This document shows positions 1-8,582 of a stretch of DNA of 64,000 nucleotides, in pieces. Position 1 is the first letter of the stretch; every line of letters begins with the position of its first letter. The stretch spans positions 1,178,001 to 1,242,000 of the forward strand of contig CAWBUL010000005.1 of NCBI GenBank assembly GCA_963791885.1, in the 5' to 3' direction. The stretch comes from CAVSUZ01 sp963791885 (GTDB taxonomy: Bacteria > Pseudomonadota > Alphaproteobacteria > Acetobacterales > Acetobacteraceae). The position numbers and the translations under genes are program-made. The notes beneath the pieces are model-generated. The model ran no database searches, was not told the origin of the DNA, and was given only the letters and a program-made list of their open reading frames with translations.

Positions 1-12
1 ATACCAACCCGC

Positions 13-172
13 TTAAACATTGACCGATGCCCATTGCCTTGCTCCGAGCGATCGGATGCGCTGTGGATGATCGGTCAGAAAGAGCCACGCCCGTCGGCAC
101 GCCTCGACGATGGCCTCGTAGCTTTCCCAGACCAAAGCGGTGAGTTTGTTTTGCCGCAGATACTCCCAGACC
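13..172 (-). pseudogene. IS630-type transposase, C-terminal fragment
   Basis: The minus strand encodes about 52 residues resembling the C-terminal tail of an IS630-like transposase. It begins near VWEYLRQNKL, contains YEAIVEACRRAW, and ends ARQWASVNV before a TAA at 13-15. The upstream part of the gene is missing because the terminal repeat of an IS66 element begins at 173. What remains is a dead 3' stub. The family assignment is from remembered similarity of this tail, so it is moderate. Confidence 0.6.
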
Positions 173-1287
173 GTAAGCGGTGGCTTCAGACCACGTTTGC
201 CCAGGGAAGCAGCTGGTCCAGCTTTGACATGGGCCAGTGCTGGGCGATTTTGGTGAGGGTATCGGTCAAATAACGCTGTGGCTCGACACCGTTCAACTTG
301 CAGGTTTCGACGAGCGAAGCGATGAGACCCCAGGCAGCTGCTCCCTCATCATGGCCGGCGAACAGGGCATTCTTGCGGTTCAGCGTGATTGGGCGAATGG
401 CTCGCTCGACCGTATTGTTATCGATTTCGATGGTGCCGTCATCGAGGAACCGCGTCAGCCCGTCACGACGCTTGAGACCGTAGCGGATGATTTCTGCCAT
501 TTTGCCGCTCTGGGGCAGGAGCGGCAGCTTCTGCTCCAACCAACGGAACAGATCGTCGATGAGTGGCACGGTCCTGACCTGACGCGCGGCACGACGTTCC
601 TCGGCACTCCGACCACGGAGCTCGGTCTCGATCTGGTAAAGCGCGGCGATTCGATTCAGGACCTCGGCAGCGATCGGCGCAGACCCGCCCTTGTTGATAT
701 CAAAGAAGTCTCTTCGCCAATGTGCCCAGCAAAGAGCCAGGTCCAAGGGATCTTCCTTCCGACGGCCATCGGTCAGGGCGTTATAGCCGGTGTATCCGTC
801 CACCTGGAGAACGCCCTTGAAGCCGTTGAGTGCCTGGCGCGCATATTCCCCAGCACGGCCTGGTGCATAAACGTAGACGACGCCGGGAGGATCAGGGCCG
901 TTCCATGGCCGATCGTCGCGAGCGATTGCCCACAGATAGCCAGTCTTTGTCTTGCCACGTCCAGGATCGAGCACGGGCACCGCCGTTTCATCGCAGAACA
1001 ACTTGGTCGATCGTTTCAGCAACGCCAGCATGCGCGCGACGATCGGCCTCAAGGCAAAGGCGCTGCGCCCCACCCAATCGGCCAGACAGGAGCGATCGAT
1101 CCTGATGCCTTGGCGCTGCAGGATCTGGTGCTGGCGATACAACGGCAGATGGTCGGCATATTTGCTGACCAGGACATGGGCCACCATCGCCTCGGTGGGT
1201 AGGCCAGCTTAGATGATATGCGGCGGCGCCGGTGCCTGGCTAACGCCATCGCGACACGATCGGCAGCCATATTTCGGCCGACGGGTC
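173..1287 (-). mobile_element. IS66-family element, 3' part only, inverted relative to the full copy at 37.3 kb
   Basis: The left edge carries the terminal repeat GTAAGCGGTGGC at 173-184, the same terminus as the complete element at 37299-39760. The remaining sequence is nearly identical to the 3' two thirds of that copy but in the opposite orientation. Identity stops near 1287, where an IS5 fragment begins, so the first two IS66 genes and the other terminus are absent. Confidence 0.85.
186..1287 (-). pseudogene. tnpC: IS66 transposase TnpC, truncated
   Basis: This is the DDE transposase of IS66. The fragment covers the transposase core and C-terminus and differs from the intact copy at 38206-39747 by few residues. 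Two lesions show it is dead: the N-terminal third is missing beyond 1287, and a GAA codon of the intact copy is TAA here (1209-1211). An open frame of 333 codons remains downstream of that stop but lacks the N-terminal zinc-binding region. Confidence 0.85.
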
Positions 1288-1651
1288 ACAGCAAGGCTTC
1301 GGCCGGCGGGCCGCCGGCGCGCGCAAGTTCCATGAACACACGCTCCCAGATCCCGCGCACTGCCCAGCGCACGAACCGATTATACAGTGTCTTGCGTGGC
1401 CCTTATTCCAACGGTGCGTCGGACCATCGGCAACCGGAGATGATGACTTGGATGATGCCGCTGATCACGCGCCGATCATCCACCGTCGCTTGCCGCGTAT
1501 GTAGACGGGCAGCAATGGGTCAATCTTCTCCCACTGCCCGTCGCTCAACCAGAAATACCCTGTGACCATGCTGCCCCGAATCGATGCAAACTCCAACCAC
1601 AGGGAATCAACAACCTATTGATTTGGCAATAACCCAATTGGGTCTTCGCCC
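1288..1651 (-). pseudogene. IS5-family element, 5' end fragment
   Basis: On the minus strand the element starts at its terminus (complement of GGGTCTTCGCCC, 1640-1651). It encodes the start of an IS5-type transposase (MVTGYFWLSDGQWEKIDPLL) with ATG near 1569. It matches the copy at 7853-8582 over their shared part. It has a 1-bp deletion after KRRW and a TAA at 1404-1406 that the other copy shares. It ends abruptly at the IS66 fragment. Confidence 0.75.
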
Positions 1652-1868
1652 TAGATCCCCAAGCGTGGTTTTCTCGGGATTTTTCATCGCGGTAGTTTAG
1701 CAAACCGGAGCCGTTACCCCAAGGGCGGCTCCTGGTAGCGGCCAGCCTTCCGGGTCGCCGACTTCACCAGTTCTTGCCATAACCGGTTGTGCGCCTTATC
1801 GCGCCGTAGGTGCGGCTCGGGAGCGTCGAAGCTTTAGGCGCGGCATTGCGCGCGCCCACGATGCTTAG
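1652..1868. other. Intergenic stretch between two IS elements
   Basis: About 217 bp lie between the IS5 terminus and the IS701-type terminus. I see no convincing gene, RNA or terminator. It is probably residue of older chromosomal or IS sequence. Confidence 0.4.
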
Positions 1869-3298
1869 CACTACTTTGGCACTTCATCTGATTGGCTCTG
1901 CAATTTTTTCTGGCAATGCGGACATCGGCTTGGCGGTTGTGGCGGAGCGAACAGTCGAGCGATGACAGCGCGGCGGATTTCAGGAAGCGTCGGCTTCGGA
2001 GGAGCTGTCGGGGTCTGGTTCTTTTTTTCCCCGCGCTGCGGCACGGAGCCGCAGGTGCTGAAGGTAGGCAAAGGCGATGCAGCTCATGAGCGCATGCCGA
2101 TGCAGCCCGGTCCACGATCGTCCCTCGAAAGCCCCGAGGCCAAGCTCTTGCTTGAGCTGCTGATGGGCCTGCTCGCAGATCCACCGCGCCTTGATGCTGA
2201 CGGCGAGGCGGCGCAGCGACGTGTCTGGCGGCAGATTGCTCAGATCGTATTTCCGCTCGCCGCGGCTGCGCCATTCGCCGATCAGCCAGACCGCCTCGCC
2301 GGGCAAACGGCCGTGACGCGGGCTGCGCGGCCCGTCGGCAACCCGCACGCGCAAAGCCGCAAACCGAGCGGTGAGCGCACCTTTGCTGCCCTGACGCCAG
2401 ATGATGCGCCGCCAACGGCGGTTGTCCAGCACGTCCGCACCCGCCCGCGCGTCCTCACTTGGGACGGCATGCTGTCGTGGCTTTCCCTTGTTGGCACGCG
2501 GAAACAGCAGCCCAACGCCGGTGGTGAACACCTTCTGCGTGCGCGGGACGCCAACCGAGCAGACCAGATCACGCGCGCTCAAGCCTTGGCGGAACGGCGT
2601 GCTGAGGCCGTAGCCCGCATCGGCCAGGACGCGGCCGAAGCGGACGCCGGCGGCGCGCACGCGGTCGATCTCTTTCAGCGCGATCTCCGGCTTGGTCAGC
2701 GCCGTGCGTTCCGTCTCCGCCACGCCGGCAGCGGCGCAGCGCGCTTCGTCGTCAGTCCACGACTTCGGCAGGAACAGGCGCAGGCCGATCGGCACCGGCA
2801 CTTCGCCGCACGCCAGCGTCAGCGAGACCAGCGCCTGACAGTTCGCCTGCTTTCCAAGCTCGCCACAGTATTCTCGCCACAGTATTGTGGAGCAACCCCG
2901 ACCGAGAGCGTGCCCTTCTTGGGGATCGCCGTGTCATCGACGACCAGCACCGCGTCGTCGCCGCCCACGATGGCATCAGCTCGTTCCGCGAGCACACGCC
3001 ATAACGGCGCGTCGTCCCAGCTCGAACTGCTGATGAAGTGGTGCAGTTGATCGTGGCCGCGGAGCCCGAGACGCTCGGCAATCGGCTGTACGCTCTTCGG
3101 ACCATCCGGCCCAAGTAGCCCCCGTACGTAGAGTGGTCCCCAGCGCCGCCGTGTGCTGCGGCCCATCACTGCAAGAAACGGAATCAACCAGCGGTCAAGA
3201 TCGTCTCCCAACGCGACAGAACGGGACACAGCAAGCGCTCCGCTGAATCCCAGTCTGATACAGAACCGCCGCGTGACCGAACAAGTGCCAAAGTAGCG
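1869..3298 (-). mobile_element. IS701-like insertion sequence with matching terminal repeats
   Basis: The ends carry 16-bp inverted repeats differing at one base: CACTACTTTGGCACTT at 1869 and the complement of CGCTACTTTGGCACTT ending at 3298. The flanks are TTAG (1865-1868) and CTAG (3299-3302), consistent with the YTAR targets I associate with IS701 relatives, with one mismatch. A later IS630 inserted at the TA inside the right-hand CTAG. Confidence 0.7.
1980..3229 (-). pseudogene. IS701-type transposase, disrupted by a 14-bp tandem duplication
   Basis: Two minus-strand frames together make one transposase of about 410 residues. The N-terminal part (2819-3229) carries HHFISSSSWDD and VLVVDDTAIPKKG, the first-aspartate region. 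The C-terminal part (1980-2801) carries VLADAGYG and EQAHQQLKQELGL, the later acidic residues. The break is an exact 14-bp tandem duplication, CTCGCCACAGTATT at 2859-2872 and again at 2873-2886, which shifts the frame. Removing one copy restores the reading APQYCGELGKQANCQ. Confidence 0.8.
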
Positions 3299-3301
3299 CT
3301 A

Positions 3302-4495
3302 GTGTCCTGGCCGAGAAATGGCTAGCCACTTATGGCTTGGTATGGTTCCGTTACGGCGGAGCGCGGCGGGGACCAGAGACATGGCGGCACCGAAGGCGGT
3401 TCGGATCGAATTATCGGAGCTTGAGGCTGCGGAACTCCAATCCCGGCTGCGCCGACGCAAGGTAGCCCGCGGCGATGCCATGCGAGCCGAGATCGTGCTG
3501 TTGGCGGCGCAGGGCATGAGCAATTTGGCAATCGCTGAGCGGCTCGGCATCACCCGAGTCACGGCAGCGACTTGGCGGAGGCGCTATGCCGAGAAGCGTC
3601 TCGACGGCCTGGTCGATGAGCCGCGCCCCGGCGCGCCGCGGACCGTCACGGATGAGAAGGTTTCGGAAGTCGTGACGGCGACGCTGGAGACGCTGCCTGT
3701 CGGGCGCACGCACTGGAGTTCGCGTGACATGGCGCGAGCCGCAGGGCTGGCGCCGTCGACGGTACAGCGTATCTGGAAAGCGTTTTCGCTGCAGCCACAC
3801 CGCAGCGAAACCTTCAAGTTGTCGACCGATCCGCTGTTCGTCGAGAAAGTGCGCGACATCGTGGGGCTCTACCTCAATCCCCCGGATCGGGCCCTGGTGC
3901 TCTGCGTCGACGAGAAGTCGCAGATACAGGCACTGGACCGGACGCAGCCGGTCCTGCCATTACGGCCGGGACAAGTCGAACGCCGCACCCACGACTACAC
4001 GCGGCACGGTACGACGTCGCTATTCGCCGCGCTCGACGTCAGGGTAGGAACAATCATCGGCAAGTGCATGCCGCGTCATCGCGCGGTCGAGTTTCGTCGC
4101 TTCCTCGCCATGGTCGAGAAGAATGTCCCAGCCGACCACGATGTGCACGTCGTGATGGACAATGTATCGAGCCACAAGACCAAGCTGATCCGTAGCTGGT
4201 TTGCCAAGCGGCCACACTGGCACGTGCACCTCACGCCTACATCCGCGTCATGGATCAATCAGGTCGAGCGATTTTTCGGCATGCTCACAGACGATCAGAT
4301 TAGGCGCGGCTCGCATCGCTCAACCCGTGAGCTGGAAGCCGCTATCAGCGCCTACATCGACGCCCGTAACGCCGATCCCAAGCCCTTTCGTTGGGTCAAA
4401 TCGGCCGACGACATCCTCGCCTCGATCCAACGCTTCTGCCAGCGAACCATCGCTGTTCAGAAGCAATGTGCATAAAAACTTCAAAGTCAGGACAC
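3302..4495 (+). mobile_element. IS630-family insertion sequence, complete
   Basis: The termini GTGTCCTG at 3302 and CAGGACAC ending at 4495 are inverted repeats. The element is flanked by TA at 3300-3301 and TA at 4496-4497, the target duplication expected of IS630/Tc1-type elements. The body is one open transposase gene. It sits at the edge of the IS701 element. Confidence 0.9.
3381..4475 (+). CDS. IS630-family transposase
   Basis: Cut-and-paste DDE transposase of about 364 residues from the ATG at 3381. An in-frame ATG at 3318 lies very near the terminal repeat and is less likely. Residues 1-130 hold the DNA-binding helix-turn-helix region (AIAERLGITRVTAATWRRRY). The catalytic region follows, with LCVDEKSQIQALDRTQP for the first aspartate, VHVVMDNVSSH for the second, and ASWINQVERFFG for the glutamate. 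The gene is intact and both IS ends are present, so the element could be active. Confidence 0.9.
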   Translation: MAAPKAVRIELSELEAAELQSRLRRRKVARGDAMRAEIVLLAAQGMSNLAIAERLGITRVTAATWRRRYAEKRLDGLVDEPRPGAPRTVTDEKVSEVVTATLETLPVGRTHWSSRDMARAAGLAPSTVQRIWKAFSLQPHRSETFKLSTDPLFVEKVRDIVGLYLNPPDRALVLCVDEKSQIQALDRTQPVLPLRPGQVERRTHDYTRHGTTSLFAALDVRVGTIIGKCMPRHRAVEFRRFLAMVEKNVPADHDVHVVMDNVSSHKTKLIRSWFAKRPHWHVHLTPTSASWINQVERFFGMLTDDQIRRGSHRSTRELEAAISAYIDARNADPKPFRWVKSADDILASIQRFCQRTIAVQKQCA

Positions 4496-4642
4496 TAGTG
4501 CCTGGTTGACCTTGGGCTTCCTGATCCGTCGCGCGCGCGGGGGCAAGGCCGGCTCAGTGGCGGGCCTCGACGATGTGCGGGTGGCGAGTGAGCACCGCCG
4601 CCATGTCGGCACGGCGCCCGAAGAAAGAAGAACCGGAAACGA

Positions 4643-5116
4643 TCAACCGTTCTCAGATTTTACTAGCTTGAACCCGCATCTATCGACAACTCGCCCATCC
4701 TCCTTGATCGGCACATAGACGCAGGAGCGGCCCTGTGCGTCCGTCGCGCGGATCGCTTTTGGCATAGCGTCGGGGTAATCGCCGCCGTGTTCCAGAAGCT
4801 CGAAGGTCCAGCCCGCGCCGTCTCCAGTGGAATCCTGCGGCCGACGCTCGGGCGGAAGCTCTTGGTAGAAGTGAATGAGATGCCCGTGGCGGGCTTTCTG
4901 AGAGACATGCTGCATTGCGGGATAACTCGCCTGATTCGGTCGGAGTTTCCAGTGTTGATCGATGACAGAGCCATTAGCGCCTGTCGTCAGGCTTCGGCCT
5001 CGGTCGCGTCGAATAATCGGAACGATCCCAGCGCCGAAATAGCTCAACGCGTTGTCAGTTGTATGCAATTCAGAGGGCGTTACAGATTTATGAATGGACA
5101 AATGCGACGGAGCCAC
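4643..5116 (-). CDS. Hypothetical protein
   Basis: Uncharacterised protein of up to 157 residues. The C-terminal half (from HGHLIHFYQELPPERR to the end) reads like a genuine soluble domain with a VYVPIKEDGRVVDRCGFKL tail, while the N-terminus is less convincing and the start may lie downstream. Its 5' end overlaps by 58 bp a gene call on the opposite strand, so at most one of the two is right at that point. I recognise no family. Confidence 0.35.
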   Translation of the reverse strand: MAPSHLSIHKSVTPSELHTTDNALSYFGAGIVPIIRRDRGRSLTTGANGSVIDQHWKLRPNQASYPAMQHVSQKARHGHLIHFYQELPPERRPQDSTGDGAGWTFELLEHGGDYPDAMPKAIRATDAQGRSCVYVPIKEDGRVVDRCGFKLVKSENG

Positions 5117-5358
5117 TCACCCGGCGTCAGTGGCGGTTATTGACTGATATCGCTGCGCTTCCCGAGGGCGCTTCATACGCCGCCTTGGAACGCGATCCCG
5201 ACATTTGCGCGCTGGTTCAGAGTGACCTTGTGGTGTTCGAGAATACCCGGCCGGGTGTCGGGACTGTCCAGATTACGTCTTTCGGTCGCTCCGCTCTCCA
5301 TCACCGGGTGCCGATGCGGAGCAAGGTAAATCGCCGCCCGTCAAAACTGACGCAGTAA
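5059..5358 (+). CDS. Hypothetical protein
   Basis: Possible protein of 99 residues with a plausible helical core (LTRRQWRLLTDIAALPEG) and no signal peptide or membrane segment. It overlaps the start of the divergent hypothetical gene at 4643-5116. I cannot assign a function; the call rests on protein-like composition. Confidence 0.35.
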   Translation: MYAIQRALQIYEWTNATEPLTRRQWRLLTDIAALPEGASYAALERDPDICALVQSDLVVFENTRPGVGTVQITSFGRSALHHRVPMRSKVNRRPSKLTQ

Positions 5359-5414
5359 GCGCGAAAAAGAAAGGCGCCCCCACCGCTCCGGTTATGAAAG
5401 CCGGCCCCGCGAAT

Positions 5415-5720
5415 TCAGTCCCTTTCTTCACGCTGGTCTGCCAACTCGTCGAACCGCTGCGCTAGCTTCAGCAGCTCATCTCTGATCTGCGCAGTCGAAG
5501 CCGTCCCTGCCATCTGTCGATAATACGACGCCCTGTCGCGCGGTTCGGAAGACGAGCGCACCGAGAGGGACCTCCAGTTGAAGCCCCGTGGTGCGGCCGG
5601 AAATGTCTCTCCCGCATCCAGGACAATTGCCGTCCCGGTTGGCGTGCCGACCACGTTCAGTTGGACGTATGTCCCGGAAGTAGGTACCACGTCGCCTGCG
5701 TGGAATTCTTCGTGTGCCAT
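5415..5720 (-). CDS. Small protein with a YjzC-like N-terminus
   Basis: Protein of 101 residues. Residues 5-50 (FHAGDVVPTSGTYVQL, then GETFPAAPRGFNWR) resemble the short beta-rich YjzC-type domain. The C-terminal 40 residues form a charged helix (LLKLAQRFDELADQREERD) of a kind often seen in small alphaproteobacterial proteins of unknown role. The two parts may be a natural fusion. No operon partner is evident, since the flanks are hypothetical genes and an IS remnant. Confidence 0.55.
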   Translation of the reverse strand: MAHEEFHAGDVVPTSGTYVQLNVVGTPTGTAIVLDAGETFPAAPRGFNWRSLSVRSSSEPRDRASYYRQMAGTASTAQIRDELLKLAQRFDELADQREERD

Positions 5721-5934
5721 CGTGCGTCAATATGCCGGAATCCTCATGCCGAGCTGATCCAGGTCAAGGCAACGCCGGGATGCACGATGAACGGAGAAAA
5801 GAACAGAACACGAGAGCACCTCCGGCTAGCCACCTTTCGCACCAGCTCGCGTCAGAGCCGGCCATGGCGGGCTTGCGTTACCTGAATCGAGCTGGTGTGA
5901 CCTATGCCGAGCTGGCCCGGCGCCTGAATTGAGA

Positions 5935-6549
5935 TGGACCCCATTGATAGGACCATTTTCGTCCTGCGCTGAGCTATAAACCCGTCAGGCTCCGTCCTCC
6001 CGTGCTTCACGCTCAAGCATAAACCACGTCCTGTTGTTGCAGCGGCTGTGGATATGTGGGCAACGCGTCAGCGTTGTCCAAGCGCAGCGGCATATCCACC
6101 GCCGATCCCACGCCGGCCCGCCACACCGCCATCGGCATTCGGTGCCCCAGCGCCTGATGCGGGCGCAACTCATTGTAGAACTCGATCCACGCGCCGATAC
6201 CGGCCCGCGCCTCGCGCACGTCCGCATAATCCTTCAGGTAAACCTCTTCGTGCTTGAGCGAGCGCCACAGCCGCTCGATGAAGACGTTGTCCATCCAGCG
6301 GCCGCGGCCATCCATCGACACCGCAAATCTCAGCGCCGAGCAGTGTGCCGACAAATGCCTCGCAGGTGAATTGGCTGCCCTGGTCGGTATTGAACACCTC
6401 CGGGCGGCCGTGGCGCCGCATCGCTTCCTCCAACTCGGCGATCGTGGCCTGTTCCCGCAATGCTTCGAGGGCGATCTTCGCCTTCAAAGCCCCGTCGATC
6501 CTCCGTCGGGTTCTGCTCATGGTCCCTCCGTCTACATCGACGGAGCCGA
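5935..6549 (-). mobile_element. IS3-family remnant with internal deletion
   Basis: About 0.6 kb remains of an IS3 element. One probable terminus lies near TGGACCCC at 5935. The other end was lost when an IS407-type element inserted at 6550. The middle of the element is missing: the start of OrfA is joined directly to the last third of OrfB. Confidence 0.65.
6013..6520 (-). pseudogene. IS3 OrfA-OrfB fused remnant
   Basis: From the ATG at 6520 the minus strand reads MSRTRRRIDGALKAKIALEALRE, an IS3 OrfA N-terminus. It then passes in frame to RRHGRPEVFNTDQGSQFT, which is OrfB around the second catalytic aspartate. About 300 codons are missing between. A further 1-bp shift precedes VSMDGRGRWMDNVFIERLW, after which the OrfB C-terminus continues to 6013. 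No functional transposase can be made. Confidence 0.75.
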
Positions 6550-6632
6550 TGACCTGCTCCCGGCAAACTGGACCGTTTTGACTGAGAAAAACCCGCTAGG
6601 TTTGGCCAGGAGGCAACCGAGGGGGTTGGCCG

Positions 6633-6899
6633 ATGAAGCAATCGCGGTTCAGCGAGCAGCAGATCGCCTTCATCCTGCAGCAGGCCGAGCAGGGTGTGGC
6701 GGTCGAGGAGGTGTGCCGGAAGGCCGGCATCTCAATTCAGACCTATTACCGATGGCGCAAGAAGTATGGCGGGCTGATGCCGTCGGAGATGAAGCGGCTG
6801 AAGCTCCTGGAAGAAGAGAACGCGCGCCTGAAACGGCTGGTGGCCGACCTTTCGCTGGACAAAGTCATGCTGCAGGACGTTGTCAAAAGAAAGTTATGA
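6633..6899 (+). CDS. IS3-family OrfA (helix-turn-helix)
   Basis: Protein of 88 residues that recognises the element ends. It has an N-terminal helix-turn-helix (EQQIAFILQQAEQG to GISIQTYYRWRKKYGG) and a C-terminal leucine-zipper helix (LKLLEEENARLKRLVADL). Its TGA overlaps the ATG of OrfB (6896) as ATGA, so translation of OrfB is probably coupled; frameshifted fusion within the AAAAG stretch just upstream is also possible. Confidence 0.9.
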   Translation: MKQSRFSEQQIAFILQQAEQGVAVEEVCRKAGISIQTYYRWRKKYGGLMPSEMKRLKLLEEENARLKRLVADLSLDKVMLQDVVKRKL

Positions 6900-7732
6900 A
6901 GCCTGCTCGGGCCCGGGACCTGGTCGAATATCTGCGCACCAGTTACCGGATCAGCATCCGGTGTGCCTGTGGTGCTCTTCGTTTCGACCGTTCGACATAC
7001 CACTACAGGCATCGCCGTCCCGAGCAGGCCAGTCTCCGCAAACGCATCCACGAGTTGGCCGAGAGCCGCGTGCGATATGGCTATCGGCGCATCCACATCC
7101 TGCTTCGACGGGAAGGCTGGGGCGTCAACCACAAGCGGACGCGACGGCTCTACCGGGAGGAGGGTTTGCAGTTGCGCAGGAAGACACCGAAACGGAAGGT
7201 CTCGGCGAAACAGCGCCAGGACCGCGTGATCGCCACGGCTGCGAACGAGTGTTGGTCGATGGACTTCCTGTCCGACCAGCTGTTCGACGGCCGCAAGATC
7301 CGCGTTCTGACCATCGTCGACAACTTTACCCGGATCTCGCCGGCGATCGATGTGCGGCTGAGCTATCGCGGCGCCGATGTGGTGGCCACGTTGGAGCGGA
7401 TCGCGACGATCCATGGCCGCCCGAAATGCATCCGGGTGGATAACGGGCCGGAGTTTATCTCCAAGGAGCTGGACCTCTGGGCGTGGATGCATGGGGTGGC
7501 GTTGGACTTCTCCCGCCCGGGCAAGCCGACCGACAATGCCTTTGCGGAGTCGTTCAATGGCAAGTTCCGGACCGAATGTCTCAACGTCTTTTGGTTCCTC
7601 AGCCTCGACGACGCGGCGGCTAAATGCGAAGCTTGGCGGAGGGATTACAATGAGGTCCGTCCACACAGCGCGATCGGCAACCAAACCCCGCTCGCGCGGG
7701 CTTTTGCCTCAGCTCAGGCATGCCTGACCTGA
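6896..7732 (+). CDS. IS3-family OrfB transposase (DDE)
   Basis: Catalytic subunit of 278 residues. The HTH_21-like segment (RVRYGYRRIHILLRREG) is followed by the rve core: WSMDFLSDQLFDG for D1, IRVDNGPEFIS for D2, and FAESFNGKFRTECLN for the glutamate. The gene is open throughout. Its last codons lie inside a long inverted repeat (7698-7746) that differs from the other copy by 3 bp. Confidence 0.9.
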   Translation: MKPARARDLVEYLRTSYRISIRCACGALRFDRSTYHYRHRRPEQASLRKRIHELAESRVRYGYRRIHILLRREGWGVNHKRTRRLYREEGLQLRRKTPKRKVSAKQRQDRVIATAANECWSMDFLSDQLFDGRKIRVLTIVDNFTRISPAIDVRLSYRGADVVATLERIATIHGRPKCIRVDNGPEFISKELDLWAWMHGVALDFSRPGKPTDNAFAESFNGKFRTECLNVFWFLSLDDAAAKCEAWRRDYNEVRPHSAIGNQTPLARAFASAQACLT

Positions 7733-7746
7733 GGCAAAACAAGCCC
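7698..7746. terminator. Imperfect palindrome at the 3' end of IS copy 1
   Basis: The arms 7698-7720 and 7721-7746 are complementary except for one mismatch and a 3-nt gap (GTT is missing in the left arm). The structure overlaps the OrfB stop codon and could terminate transcription or block read-through into neighbours. No U-run follows, so terminator is an inference. Confidence 0.5.
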
Positions 7747-7852
7747 GGGGATTCTCAGTCAACGTGGTCCAAAGTTGGGGCCAGGCTCAACCGACGCGGG
7801 TTATAGCTTAGCAGGTGGTCCCAAATTCGGGGGCCACTTCAGAAGATTGACC

Positions 7853-8582
7853 CATTGCTGCCCGTCTACATACGCGGCAAGCGACGGGTGGATGATCGGC
7901 GCGTGATCAGCGGCATCATCCAAGTCATCATCTCCGGTTGCCGATGGTCCGACGCACCGTTGGAATAAGGGCCACGCAAGACACTGTATAATCGGTTCGT
8001 GCGCTGGGCAGTGCGCGGGATCTGGGAGCGTGTGTTCATGGAACTTGCGCGCGCCGGCGGCCCGCCGGCCGAAGCCTTGCTGGACAGCACGCATATCAAG
8101 GTCCACCGGTCGGCCAGCGCCGGGCGGCGAAAAAGGGGGGTTCGCGCGGGATCGGGACCAGCCGCGGCGGGCGCAATACCAAAATCCATCTGATCGCTGA
8201 CGCTCACGGCCGACCCAAGGTCATCGCGCTGACCGGCGGTGAGCGCCACGATAGCGTGCCGGCGCAGGCAATGTTGGCTCGACTGCCGCCCGACCTGCGC
8301 GTGATCGCCGATGCCGCTTACGACAGTGCCGAATTGCGCCGTTGGCTGGCGGACCGCGGCAGCCGCGTTATCATCCCCAACCGCAAGAACCGAAAGCAGC
8401 CCTATCCGTTCGACGCCATCACCTATAGGCGGCGCAATATCGCCGAACGCACCTTCTGCCGCCTCAAGGACTTTCGACGCCTGGCAACGCGCTACGATCG
8501 GCTCGACGAAACTTTCGTCTCCACCCTCTGCATCGCCGCCGCCCTTGCCTACTTCCTCAAGTAGTCAGATGAGTCTTCGCCC
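7853..8582 (+). pseudogene. IS5-family element, 5'-truncated, transposase interrupted
   Basis: From 7853 the sequence follows the 5' half of the IS5 copy at 1288-1651 and continues to the element terminus (GAGTCTTCGCCC ending at 8582). The first coding part has TAA at 7966-7968 where GAATACGGG is expected. A -1 shift at the A5G6 tract near 8131-8141 then joins it to the second part (NTKIHLIADAHGRP to AALAYFLK). That second shift may be programmed rather than damage; the stop and the missing start make the copy dead. Confidence 0.75.

Larger units (their letters stand above)
6550..7790 (+). mobile_element. IS3-family (IS407-type) element, copy 1
   Basis: Complete element of about 1.24 kb. The left end TGACCTGC is at 6550. 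The right end is the complement of TTGAGCCTGGCCCC, ending at 7790. Internally both ends share GACTGAGAA. The 4-bp direct repeat CCGA flanks it (6546-6549 and 7791-7794), fitting the 4-bp duplication of IS407-type elements. A near-identical copy lies inverted at 30955-32198, so the two bracket the EPS locus. Confidence 0.85.

Noticed and set aside
237..1202. Plus-strand open frame of 321 codons
   Set aside because: Antisense of the IS66 transposase fragment; the same shadow appears opposite the intact tnpC at 38731-39696.
6746..7684. Minus-strand 312-codon frame in IS copy 1 (and its twin at 31064-32002)
   Set aside because: Shadow of the IS3 OrfB transposase; it repeats in both IS copies and has no protein-family features.
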